Source: an uncultured Planctomycetaceae bacterium (lineage in GTDB: Bacteria > Planctomycetota > Planctomycetia > Pirellulales > Pirellulaceae). Taken from it: a stretch of DNA of 11,039 nucleotides. This document shows, piece after piece, positions 1 through 6,500 of this stretch; positions within the stretch are counted from its first letter, which is position 1, and the number at the start of each line of letters is the position of its first letter. Under the pieces are notes generated by a model. The model saw nothing but the letters and a program-made list of their open reading frames with translations. It was not told where the DNA came from and made no database searches. Location: positions 1-11,039 of the forward strand of contig CAIYOB010000651.1 of NCBI GenBank assembly GCA_903927685.1, read 5' to 3'. Both the position numbers and the translations under genes were made by a program.

Positions 1-2
1 TG

Positions 3-236
3 ACCTGGATCAACGTCCGGCCGGGCGAAGCCAAGTCCTGTGCGGGCTGTCACGAAAGCCCGCACACGGCGCCGCTTGCTGGAGGCGCTCAAGCCGCGAT
101 TTACCGGCCGCTGAAGTTGCTGCCGGATGGCTACGAGTTCCGCTATCGTGCCAAAGCCTGGTTCAAAGGCTCGCTGCCCGGAGACCTGGAAGAACGGACG
201 CGAACCGTCCATGCCGTGAATCTGATCGCCCGCTGA
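3..236 (+). CDS. C-terminal end of a c-type-heme protein, HzsA-related (partial)
   Basis: Only the last 77 codons are present; the gene enters from the left edge and ends at TGA 234-236. The fragment holds one classical heme c attachment motif, CAGCH, at bases 39-53, inside the context RPGEAKSCAGCHESPHTAP. That context (RPGE, then a CxxCHE motif, then a His/Pro-rich turn) matches what I remember of planctomycete secreted proteins annotated as related to the hydrazine synthase alpha subunit. There a beta-propeller-like body precedes a heme-binding C-terminal domain. The heme motif means the protein must be exported and acts in the periplasm or at the cell surface. After the motif come about 55 residues rich in Arg and aromatics and no second CxxCH. 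Seen: heme motif and stop. Inferred: the family name. Hydrazine synthesis itself is not implied, since HzsA-related proteins are common in non-anammox planctomycetes. Confidence 0.7.
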   Translation, partial: TWINVRPGEAKSCAGCHESPHTAPLAGGAQAAIYRPLKLLPDGYEFRYRAKAWFKGSLPGDLEERTRTVHAVNLIAR

Positions 237-261
237 GCGCGGGTTCCGGCTGGCGGCCTGA

Positions 262-348
262 AATCGTGCCATCAGCAGCCTGCACGCCGTCGGGGTAGGT
301 GACGTCGTTGCGCTGGTCGATCATCAGGGCGTTGCCGAGAATCAACGT
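262..348 (-). pseudogene. Relic of a BNR/sialidase-family protein
   Basis: Between the cytochrome stop and the SGNH start, the minus strand encodes about 29 codons that look like a real protein: LILGNALMIDQRNDV followed by TYPDGVQAADGTI. In bacterial BNR-repeat sialidase-like proteins, as I remember them, a YPDGxQAxDGTIYIxYD stretch lies near the C-terminus. Here the match stops right after DGTI (base 262), and the following codons are unrelated. On the other side the similarity ends just before the antisense of the SGNH signal peptide. So both ends are cut off and nothing suggests expression. The fragment is the minus-strand part of an 83-codon stop-free frame (163-414) whose remainder is antisense to the neighbours. 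The family call rests on memory of the motif, not on a search. Confidence 0.5.
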
Positions 349-367
349 CTGAAAGGGAGACAAGGCA

Positions 368-1540
368 GTGAACATCCAAGCAATCGCAATCGCCTCGGTA
401 ACAATTCTGAGCACGCTGGCAGCCGGCGGCGCTCGGTCGGAACAGAAGCCGGACGCGGTCCGGGTGTTCTACTTTGGCAACAGTCTGACGGGCAGTGCCA
501 TGCCGGCGGTGCACGAAGAGTTGGGCAGGAGCGCGGGCCGACAGTGGGTGTGCGACGTGTTCGCCGGAGCGGGCTGGCAGTCCTGGCAGCACCGCAACGA
601 ACTGTGGCGGGCGCTGGGGCGACCGGTGGATGCCGCGACCCAAGACGCAGCCAGCCGCGGTGAACTGACGCTGGACGAAAACCTGGCCCAGTCGGCGGCC
701 TTCAAGCCGAAGGCGTTTCTCGGCGGAAGGTGGGATGCCATCGTGATCCAGATCTTCGGCTCACGACTGCACCACGTCACCGACAGCATGTGGGGCTCGA
801 AGTTCGACGGCCCCGTCGATGTCGGCGATGTGGCCGCGGCCAGCGACATCATCCGCATCTTCTTGCAGAAGAACCCGCAGGGCAAGGTCTTCATCTACAC
901 CGTCTGGCCCAACATGCCGGCGGGCAAGGTGCCGCCGGATGATCAATTGCCCGCGTGGGCCGTGGAAATGAAGAAGCGGTCGGGCAACATCCGCACGGCC
1001 GAGTTCCCGGACCGCGACGCGTTCGACTATGCCACCCAATGGAGCAAGCCTTACCAGGGCGATTTCGACAAACCGTGGATCGGGAACATCTGCCGGACTC
1101 GCGATTACACGAACCAGGTCTTCGACGGCATTCGGAAGCAGTTCCCGGATCTTGGGAGGCAAGGACGCCTGGTGTGCATTCCGGGCGGCGAGTTGTTCTT
1201 CGAGTTGGACCAGAAGCTGCAGGCCGGCAAGATGCCGGGTCTGACGACGATCAAGGACTTCTACACCGATGTGCAGCACGTCCGCGCGGGCTTGGCGTCC
1301 TATGCTGTCGCCGCGCTGTTCTATGCCGCGATCTTCGAGGAGAAGCCCGATGGGCTCGATTTCTCGATCTACAACGATCCGCAGAAGTACGGCCCCGATG
1401 TCCATCACGACCGCGGCGAAATCCTGCCCATTACGCCCGAGAGGGCCAAGGTGGTGCAGGAGACGGTCTGGGAAGTGCTGCACAAGGCGCCGGCTGGGGC
1501 CAAGGGGCGGAACTGGCCGTCGACGAATTCGGCTGGGTGA
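368..1540 (+). CDS. Secreted SGNH/GDSL-like hydrolase
   Basis: A 390-residue protein with a Sec-type signal peptide: a hydrophobic run at residues 5-20, then AGGARS and a likely cut near residue 24. The start is GTG at 368, preceded by AAAGGGAGA about 6 bases upstream; no ATG fits the signal peptide better. Two blocks of the SGNH esterase fold are visible. Block I is FYFGNSLT with the presumed nucleophile Ser39. Block V is DVQH, with Asp301 and His304 completing the triad, followed by a helix (AGLASYAVAALFYAAIF) of the kind that follows the catalytic His in DUF4886-like members. Between them WDAIVIQIFG is a core strand. SGNH enzymes typically remove acyl groups, for example acetyl groups from polysaccharides; the substrate here is unknown. 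Its neighbours, also exported sugar-related proteins, fit carbohydrate de-esterification. A catalytically silent member is possible, because blocks II and III are not obvious. Confidence 0.72.
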   Translation: MNIQAIAIASVTILSTLAAGGARSEQKPDAVRVFYFGNSLTGSAMPAVHEELGRSAGRQWVCDVFAGAGWQSWQHRNELWRALGRPVDAATQDAASRGELTLDENLAQSAAFKPKAFLGGRWDAIVIQIFGSRLHHVTDSMWGSKFDGPVDVGDVAAASDIIRIFLQKNPQGKVFIYTVWPNMPAGKVPPDDQLPAWAVEMKKRSGNIRTAEFPDRDAFDYATQWSKPYQGDFDKPWIGNICRTRDYTNQVFDGIRKQFPDLGRQGRLVCIPGGELFFELDQKLQAGKMPGLTTIKDFYTDVQHVRAGLASYAVAALFYAAIFEEKPDGLDFSIYNDPQKYGPDVHHDRGEILPITPERAKVVQETVWEVLHKAPAGAKGRNWPSTNSAG

Positions 1541-1547
1541 GTTGGGA

Positions 1548-1634
1548 AAGAACCCGTTTCATCCGGCCTTCCTCAAACGCTGGCAGGGCTTCGCTTGCTT
1601 CCGCTTCATGGACTGGATGGACACCCATGGTTCC
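1548..1634 (+). pseudogene. Relic of an RFMDW-motif secreted protein
   Basis: Starting eight bases after the SGNH stop, and in a different frame, 29 codons read KNPFHPAFLKRWQGF then ACFRFMDWMDTHGS. I recall this pattern (FHPxFL, W/L-x-GF, xRFMDWMxTNxS) from large secreted planctomycete and myxobacterial proteins sometimes annotated as cellulose-binding or glycosidase-like. In those proteins a W-x-x-R-x-x-P segment follows the Ser. Here the similarity ends at GS (base 1634); the following codons are Arg/Pro-rich and meaningless in all three frames. There is no start codon or ribosome binding site for the fragment. It is best read as debris of a gene once located here. The rest of the spacer up to 1743 shows nothing else. 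Confidence 0.5.
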
Positions 1635-1743
1635 CGACGACCACCGCTTCTTCCTCGCGGGCACGCGCCGTGGCCGGTCTCCGGCCGAGCCACCCCACAG
1701 GACCGCTGGTCTCGAAAGTGCCGAAACCCATGCTGCCCACGCC

Positions 1744-1748
1744 AGGAG
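1744..1748 (+). promoter_or_regulatory. Ribosome binding site of the enolase-superfamily gene
   Basis: AGGAG lies six bases before ATG 1755. This fixes the start. The frame is open far upstream (back to 1269), but that part is antisense or shadow of the SGNH gene plus the relic. An in-frame ATG at 1749 directly abuts the site and is too close. Confidence 0.7.
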
Positions 1749-1754
1749 ATGCTG

Positions 1755-2957
1755 ATGACGCAGAATTCTTTTCTAACGCGCCGTGATTTTCTGGCGTCCT
1801 CAGCTGCCGGAGGCGCGTGGGCGGCGGCCATTGCTCACAGTGACGGCCGTACGGCAGCCTGGGCCGCACCCCATGGGCAGGGCGAGGTGCATCTGAAGTC
1901 GTGGGAATTGGTGGAACTGCCTGGACTGACGATGCGGCCGGACAAGGAGGGCCGGAGGCTCGCGATTCGGATCACCGCGACCAATGACGCGGTGGGCGTG
2001 ATGCCAGTCCGCTCGTGCAAGGGCTTTTCGGACGCCACCGCGGAGATCCTCAAGACGCACCATCTGTTCGATCACCAGCAGTTGTTCGACGTCATGACCG
2101 AGCGCCAGGTGCCGGCCGACCAGTTGAAGGCGGCGGACATCCTGTGCTGGGACTTGCACGCGCGGATGCTCAACCAGCCCTTGCACGCCCTGCTGGGTAC
2201 GAAGCGGACCAAGGTGCTGCGTTATGGCGATGTCCGCGGCGGGCAGCCGGATTTCTCGCCGCAGAAATACGCGGCCAACGTCGTCGGCTATCTGAAACGC
2301 ACGGGACTCCGCGCGACGAAACTGCACTTCCCCGGCAACATGGGCACGCCGGAGAGCATTTCCTTCGCGATGGTGAAAGAGACGCTGCGGGCCGTGCGTG
2401 CGGCGACGGGCCCGGAACCGATCCTGGCCTGGGACCCGTACCCCGGCTCCGCCGAGTTGGCCACACGATCGCTGGACGAGGCCAAGGAAATCCTCGCGCT
2501 GATGGATGAACTGGGCTACTCCTGGATCGAAGGCCCGCTGCCGCCGCTGCCCTTCGAGCAGCGAATTCCCCAGTACGTCGAGCTGCAAAAGACCGGGACG
2601 AAGCAGCGCATCCAGGCGGAGGGGCCGGGCTCTCCGATTGGCGATGGCACGCCGCTGGACGTGATGCGGCAATGGGCCGAGGCGGGTGCGATCAGCCAGT
2701 GCTCGACCGACGTGTACATCGACAACGGCGTGACCAACGCCTTGCGGATGATCGAGTACGCCAGGGCCCATCCACCGTTGGTGATCAATCTGCACTGGGC
2801 CTGGATGCCGCACGCGCACCTGGCGATGGCCTGCGACGAGCGGCTCATGCCGCTGGTCGAGTTCCCCATGGGCGAGGAGTTCCCCAAGTCCATCCTCGAC
2901 GGCCCGCACTTGCTGGCACCTGATTGGCCAGGCATCTACCGTTGGGAGGACACGTGA
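1755..2957 (+). CDS. Tat-exported enolase-superfamily protein (mandelate racemase/muconate lactonizing enzyme type)
   Basis: A 400-residue protein that begins with a twin-arginine signal (TRRDFL, Arg9-Arg10, then an Ala-rich stretch to about residue 38), so it should be exported folded. The body has the enolase-superfamily layout. An N-terminal capping domain contains DILCWDLHAR and a PLHALLG segment. The barrel that follows shows the three carboxylate metal ligands at strand ends: Asp227 (ILAWDPYPG), Glu259 (SWIEGPLPP) and Glu289 (IQAEGPG). At the strand that carries KxK in mandelate racemase there is Lys189-Leu-His191 (TKLHF). Asp319 (STDVYID) and His347 (INLHWAW), with His353 and His355 just after, sit where the Asp-His pair of that subgroup lies. 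The family abstracts a proton next to a carboxylate, typically to dehydrate or racemise sugar acids, with Mg2+. Substrate unknown. The gene follows the SGNH gene on the same strand and is 85 bases ahead of the glycosidase gene, so the three may be co-transcribed. Confidence 0.82.
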   Translation: MTQNSFLTRRDFLASSAAGGAWAAAIAHSDGRTAAWAAPHGQGEVHLKSWELVELPGLTMRPDKEGRRLAIRITATNDAVGVMPVRSCKGFSDATAEILKTHHLFDHQQLFDVMTERQVPADQLKAADILCWDLHARMLNQPLHALLGTKRTKVLRYGDVRGGQPDFSPQKYAANVVGYLKRTGLRATKLHFPGNMGTPESISFAMVKETLRAVRAATGPEPILAWDPYPGSAELATRSLDEAKEILALMDELGYSWIEGPLPPLPFEQRIPQYVELQKTGTKQRIQAEGPGSPIGDGTPLDVMRQWAEAGAISQCSTDVYIDNGVTNALRMIEYARAHPPLVINLHWAWMPHAHLAMACDERLMPLVEFPMGEEFPKSILDGPHLLAPDWPGIYRWEDT

Positions 2958-3029
2958 ACACGCGGTGTTTGGTGCCTCGCGCGACAAGGCGGCCCGGATC
3001 ACCGCCGATTTCTTCAACGAGCCGGACAG

Positions 3030-3035
3030 AAGGAG
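3030..3035 (+). promoter_or_regulatory. Ribosome binding site that fixes the start of the glycosidase-FGE gene
   Basis: AAGGAG stands seven bases ahead of ATG 3043. The frame is open from GTG 2965, but only the 3043 start puts a signal peptide at the N-terminus, so the upstream 26 codons are taken as untranslated. Confidence 0.75.
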
Positions 3036-3042
3036 CGTATTC

Positions 3043-5796
3043 ATGTCGATCGATGTCGCCGTCGCCAATAAGTTTGCACGCCTCGTTGGGCGGCCTATGC
3101 TGTTGAGCATCCTCTTGCTGGGAGCGCAGCCGGCCGGCGCGTTCACGCCGATTGAGCACCCTCTCTTCGATCCCGGCGCCGGGGTGTACCCAAGCGCAGG
3201 CGCGGCGGTCAGCGACCTCATCCAGATCGGTCCGCCGGGACTCATCCGGCCGCCGGCCGATCGTCGTCAGTACGCTGCGTGGCTCGATGCCATGCAGAGC
3301 TATCGCCGATCGGTGCGTGGGCTGGACGCGGGCGACCCGCAGAAGCGCGAGATGCTCTACACGATCGACTTCCAGGGCCGCGGCGGCTGCTGGCTTCGCT
3401 TGAACGAGAGCCTGTCGCGCGCCTTGGCGCTGGCAAGCGGCGAGGAGTTGATTTGGAAGATTGACGTCCGCGCGAACAGCAACGGCAACAGGAAGTTCTA
3501 CCTGGCGTTCGATATTCACAACCGCCAGGGCCAGAAGATCGGATGGAGCACGCTCGACGCCTTCCCGGTCGAGGTCCCCTGCGACGGCCGCTGGCATACG
3601 GTCATCGCCAAGGCGACGGTTCCCCCGTTCAACCCGGACGAGGCCTGGATGCGTCCGATCTTCGGCATGGATCAAGTTTGCGACCCTGCGCCCGGGAAGA
3701 TCGACCTGCGCAACTTCGAACTGGCGACCGACAATCCAGGCCGCATCCGTGCGATCCGGGAAGGGGCGGCCAAGTATGCCCGGCTCGACATGAGCTTGTA
3801 CGACCGTGAAGACCTGAAGTGGCTGGCGACCAGCTTCTCGTATCACCTGACCTTCATCTACGACCTGTCGTTCTACGATCCGCAGTCCGGCAAGTTCACG
3901 ATCGACGAGTTCCTGGCCGACGGCCAGCGCGAGTTCGGCGGCTACGACGCGGTGCTGCTGTGGCAGGCCTATCCCCGCATCGGCTTCGACGAGCGGAACC
4001 AGTTCGACTTCTATCGCGACATGCCGGGCGGACTGGAGGGCCTGCGCCGGCTGGTGGACGCCTTCCACGAGCGCGGGCTGAAGGTCCATATCGCCTACAA
4101 CCCCTGGGACCGCGCCACGCGGCGTGAAGCGGTGTCGGACACCGTGGCCCTGGCCGAGTTGGTCGCGGCCATCGATTGCGACGGCATCTTCCTCGATACG
4201 CTGTCGTCGGGCTCCTCGGATCTGCGCCTGGAGGTCGACCGGCGGCGAAAGGGGGTCGTCCTGGTTCCGGAACTCTATCCGCGCGTGGAAGACCTCTCGT
4301 TCTTGATGGGCTCGTGGTATCAGTTCGGGCAGAATTCCTTCCCCGAGCCGGGCATCTTGCATCACAAGTGGATCGAGCCGCGGCATACGGAGTATCAGAT
4401 CAGCCGCTGGAAAGGCCACGGAGGCGAACGCCACCTTGCGCACGATCAGGAGATCGAGAACGCCTTCTTCAACGGCAGCGGTATGACGGTTTGGGAGAAC
4501 ATCTTCGGGACCTACAACCCTTGGCCCGCGAAGGATCGCAGGCTGTGGTCCCACGCGGTACGGATTCTTCGCACGTACCGACATCACTTCGTCGGAGGAC
4601 AGTGGCAGCCGTTCTATCCCACCGAGAAGGACAACCTCTTCGCCAATCGATTCACCCTCGGCGATGAAACGCTCTTCACGCTCGTCAACCATGGGCCGCC
4701 GCTGGAGAACACAGGCTTGCTTTGCGTCTCGTGCGAGGCTCCCGGCGGCAAGCCCAATGCCTATGACCTCTGGAGCGGGCGGGAATTGCCCGTGGCGGAC
4801 GCGGGGAACGGCCGCTGGCAGGTGATCGGGTCGATCGACCGGCTATGCGGGCTCCTGGTCACCGGCGCGACGCAACCGGACGCGAAGCTTGCCCAACTGT
4901 TGGAGACGCAACGCCGCCAGGATTGGACCGCTCGCCTGGCCGACGACGTTCGCAATCGCGAGGAGCCGGTGGTGCATCCCATTCCCGTCCAGCCGACCGT
5001 GCCGATCCCTCTGGATGCGAAGCCGGAGGGGATGGTCTTCGTTCCGCAGGCGCAGATCACCATGAAACTGTCGCACAAGACCCTCGAATGCGGCTGCTAC
5101 CCCGATCCGGCGTCGGATCCCAAGGACTGGGAGTCGCAGTTCTTCAAGATGGGCCAGGTGGAACATTCGATCGGCCCGTTGACCGTCGGCCCGCTTTATA
5201 TCGATGAGGCGGAAGTCAGCAACGCACAATTCAAAGAGTTCCTTGACGCCACGGGCTACGCCCCCCGGGAGCCGAGAAACTTCCTCAAGCATTGGCCCGG
5301 CGGCCGGATGCCCGAAGAACTGGCGGACCATCCGGTGGTTTACGTCGACCTGAACGACGCCCGGGCCTACGCCGCCTGGGCCGGCAAACGGCTGCCCAGG
5401 GAAGAGGAATGGCACCTGGCGGCCCAGGGCACCGACGGTCGCAAGTGGCCCTGGGGCGACGGCGATCCGACGCCCGAGCGGGCCAACACGACTGGCACGC
5501 ACACCTCGCCGGTCCGCTCGTGCGAAGCGGGCCGCAGCCCGTGCGGTTGTTATCATATGTCGGGCAATGTCTACGAGTGGACCGAAAGCCAGCGATCCGA
5601 CGGCCACACGCGTTTCGTCATGGTCCGCGGCGGAAGCTACTTCGATCCGCACGCCCATCCCGACACGCGCAGCATCTGGTACAACGACGGCGGCCCCCGG
5701 CCGTGCGATCATCACGCCAAGTTCATCCTCCTGTATCCCGGCCTGGACCGTTGTTCCACCATTGGCTTTCGCTGCGTGGTGGATTGTAGGCGATGA
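3043..5796 (+). CDS. Secreted TIM-barrel glycosidase-like protein fused to an FGE/sulfatase-modifying-factor fold
   Basis: A 917-residue protein with a signal peptide (hydrophobic MLLSILLLG at residues 19-27, AGA cut near residue 33). Residues about 100-240 resemble a beta-sandwich carbohydrate-binding module (YTIDFQGRGG, IWKIDVRANS, WSTLDAFPVEV, WHTVIAKA). Residues about 260-560 look like an alpha-amylase-like barrel: LKVHIAYNPWD (347-356), CDGIFLDTL with Asp380 and Asp385, and LVPELYPR with Glu410, which are plausible acid residues at strand ends. About 570-640 resembles the beta-sandwich cap of such enzymes. Residues 664-917 are a clear FGE-sulfatase domain: MVFVPQ, EVSNAQFKEFLDATGY, KRLPREEEWHLAA, WPWGDG, SGNVYEWTE (GNVYEW 841-846), RGGSY (862-866) and GFRCV (908-912). 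True FGEs have two catalytic cysteines just after RGGS-(F/Y); here that segment is FDPHAHP without Cys, so formylglycine formation is unlikely. No glycoside hydrolase family can be named. The protein probably acts outside the cytoplasm. Confidence 0.8.
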   Translation: MSIDVAVANKFARLVGRPMLLSILLLGAQPAGAFTPIEHPLFDPGAGVYPSAGAAVSDLIQIGPPGLIRPPADRRQYAAWLDAMQSYRRSVRGLDAGDPQKREMLYTIDFQGRGGCWLRLNESLSRALALASGEELIWKIDVRANSNGNRKFYLAFDIHNRQGQKIGWSTLDAFPVEVPCDGRWHTVIAKATVPPFNPDEAWMRPIFGMDQVCDPAPGKIDLRNFELATDNPGRIRAIREGAAKYARLDMSLYDREDLKWLATSFSYHLTFIYDLSFYDPQSGKFTIDEFLADGQREFGGYDAVLLWQAYPRIGFDERNQFDFYRDMPGGLEGLRRLVDAFHERGLKVHIAYNPWDRATRREAVSDTVALAELVAAIDCDGIFLDTLSSGSSDLRLEVDRRRKGVVLVPELYPRVEDLSFLMGSWYQFGQNSFPEPGILHHKWIEPRHTEYQISRWKGHGGERHLAHDQEIENAFFNGSGMTVWENIFGTYNPWPAKDRRLWSHAVRILRTYRHHFVGGQWQPFYPTEKDNLFANRFTLGDETLFTLVNHGPPLENTGLLCVSCEAPGGKPNAYDLWSGRELPVADAGNGRWQVIGSIDRLCGLLVTGATQPDAKLAQLLETQRRQDWTARLADDVRNREEPVVHPIPVQPTVPIPLDAKPEGMVFVPQAQITMKLSHKTLECGCYPDPASDPKDWESQFFKMGQVEHSIGPLTVGPLYIDEAEVSNAQFKEFLDATGYAPREPRNFLKHWPGGRMPEELADHPVVYVDLNDARAYAAWAGKRLPREEEWHLAAQGTDGRKWPWGDGDPTPERANTTGTHTSPVRSCEAGRSPCGCYHMSGNVYEWTESQRSDGHTRFVMVRGGSYFDPHAHPDTRSIWYNDGGPRPCDHHAKFILLYPGLDRCSTIGFRCVVDCRR

Positions 5797-5829
5797 AGGT
5801 TTGCTTCAAGGACGCTTCAACGCGGGCAC

Positions 5830-5842
5830 GCTCAGCGTGAGC
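5830..5842 (+). repeat. Short perfect hairpin GCTCA-GCG-TGAGC
   Basis: A five-base stem with a three-base loop, 34 bases after the stop of the glycosidase-FGE gene. There is no T-run behind it. It could be part of a terminator or of a dispersed intergenic element; the sequence alone does not decide. Confidence 0.35.
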
Positions 5843-5880
5843 GAAGGACGAACTTCTCGTGTCACGTTGGACCACCCTCC

Positions 5881-5897
5881 GGCTCGTCTTTCGAGCC
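5881..5897 (+). terminator. Possible terminator hairpin after the glycosidase-FGE gene
   Basis: GGCTCG and CGAGCC form a perfect six-base stem around the loop TCTTT, 85 bases after the stop codon. The stem is GC-rich but there is no downstream T-run, so an intrinsic terminator is only a possibility. It is the best candidate for the 3' end of the upstream transcript. Confidence 0.3.
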
Positions 5898-5934
5898 ATC
5901 GCTGATGTCGGTCGCTGCAGCGGATGAATTTGAC

Positions 5935-5948
5935 TCACGCGCGCGTGA
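5935..5948. promoter_or_regulatory. 14-base perfect palindrome, possible operator
   Basis: TCACGCGCGCGTGA is its own reverse complement. It overlaps the last base of a TTGACT hexamer (5930-5935), but no matching -10 box follows at 16-18 bases. A dimeric regulator site is conceivable; alternating CG runs also arise by chance in GC-rich DNA. Confidence 0.25.
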
Positions 5949-6113
5949 TACCCCCCGGAACTGCTGCTGCGTTCGCATTCGCTAAAGCCCTTAGGCTGCG
6001 CACTCAGCAGAAATCAGCCATAACGGGTGGAGCGAGCGTGGGGCATTGTCCCCTCTTGCCGCGCTTTCGACATGACATGGGGCCCTCGTCTCCAAGCCTA
6101 ATCGTGCCCGGCA

Positions 6114-6142
6114 CTGACTCCGGCGAGGACATGCCGTATAAT
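6114..6142 (+). promoter_or_regulatory. Sigma70-type promoter upstream of the toxin-antitoxin region
   Basis: A perfect TATAAT at 6137-6142 lies 17 bases after CTGACT (6114-6119), which matches TTGACA in four of six positions. The next plausible start codon on this strand is 6279, so the promoter most likely drives the toxin relic and the antitoxin with a leader of about 130 bases. Confidence 0.6.
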
Positions 6143-6278
6143 AGATCGCGTTGCGACCAACCTGTTGGCTGAAATACGTCACGGCGAGGCCTTTTGTGGC
6201 AACCGAGGAAGACTCACATCGGAAGGGTGGGTTCGTCGCTCCGTTCAAGAATCGGAACTTAGGGCATAGGGAACCGCA

Positions 6279-6500
6279 ATGCCGTACGCCGAATTCCTGT
6301 GGATGGACGAAAACGTCGATCACATTGCGGAGCATGACGTGACAACAGACGAGTTCGAGCATGTGGTCAGGCATCCCGACAGGCCCGACGTGAGTCACTC
6401 GTCGGGTCTGCCATGTTGTTGGGGTACGACCCCAGTGAGGAATAGCCATGACAAGTCCATCACGCCGCGGATTAGCGCCCGACCACTTGGCTCGCCTTGA
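6279..6500 (+). pseudogene. Truncated toxin gene of a toxin-antitoxin-like pair
   Basis: From ATG 6279, preceded by ATAGGGA, the first 52 codons resemble a small protein family I recall from planctomycete two-gene cassettes: HIAEHDVTTDEFEHVV, a PDRPDVS turn, then SSGLPCCWGTTP. Intact members are about 80-90 residues long. They continue with a strand like GRxLxVVYE and a C-terminal TAYEV-type end, as in small RelE/BrnT-like toxins. Here the family-like part stops at Pro, base 6434. The frame then runs through the ribosome binding site and into the antitoxin gene for 21 unrelated codons, to a stop at 6498-6500. This looks like an in-place deletion of the 3' half. The product would lack the C-terminal half of the fold and is probably inactive. 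The toxin identity is inferred from the neighbouring antitoxin and motif memory. Confidence 0.6.

Larger units (their letters stand above)
5797..6278. other. Non-coding spacer between the glycosidase-FGE gene and the toxin relic
   Basis: No convincing gene on either strand in this 482-base gap. The longest frames are shadows. It holds two hairpins near the left end, a 14-base palindrome and the promoter at 6114-6142, which are listed separately. The last 136 bases would be the leader of the toxin-antitoxin transcript. Confidence 0.6.

Noticed and set aside
1269..1754. N-terminal extension of the enolase-superfamily frame back to 1269
   Set aside because: It overlaps the SGNH gene in another frame, has Arg/Pro-rich shadow composition, and a proper ribosome binding site plus Tat signal mark 1755 as the start. 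Only codons 1548-1634 look meaningful, as a relic of another family.
2965..3042. Upstream GTG start for the glycosidase-FGE gene (reading FGASRDKAARITADFF)
   Set aside because: It would bury the signal peptide, and no ribosome binding site stands before it. The faint resemblance of FGASRDK to the end of folylpolyglutamate synthases is too short to call.
1800..3245. 481-codon minus-strand open frame
   Set aside because: Antisense to the enolase-superfamily gene, with shadow composition rich in Arg, His and Gln and no recognisable motif.
2845..4692. 615-codon minus-strand open frame
   Set aside because: Antisense shadow of the glycosidase-FGE gene. High-GC codon bias keeps this frame open; it shows no domain pattern, while the plus frame has clear motifs.
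6151..6342. 63-codon frame just downstream of the TATAAT promoter
   Set aside because: It overlaps the toxin relic in another frame, lacks a ribosome binding site and has no family resemblance.
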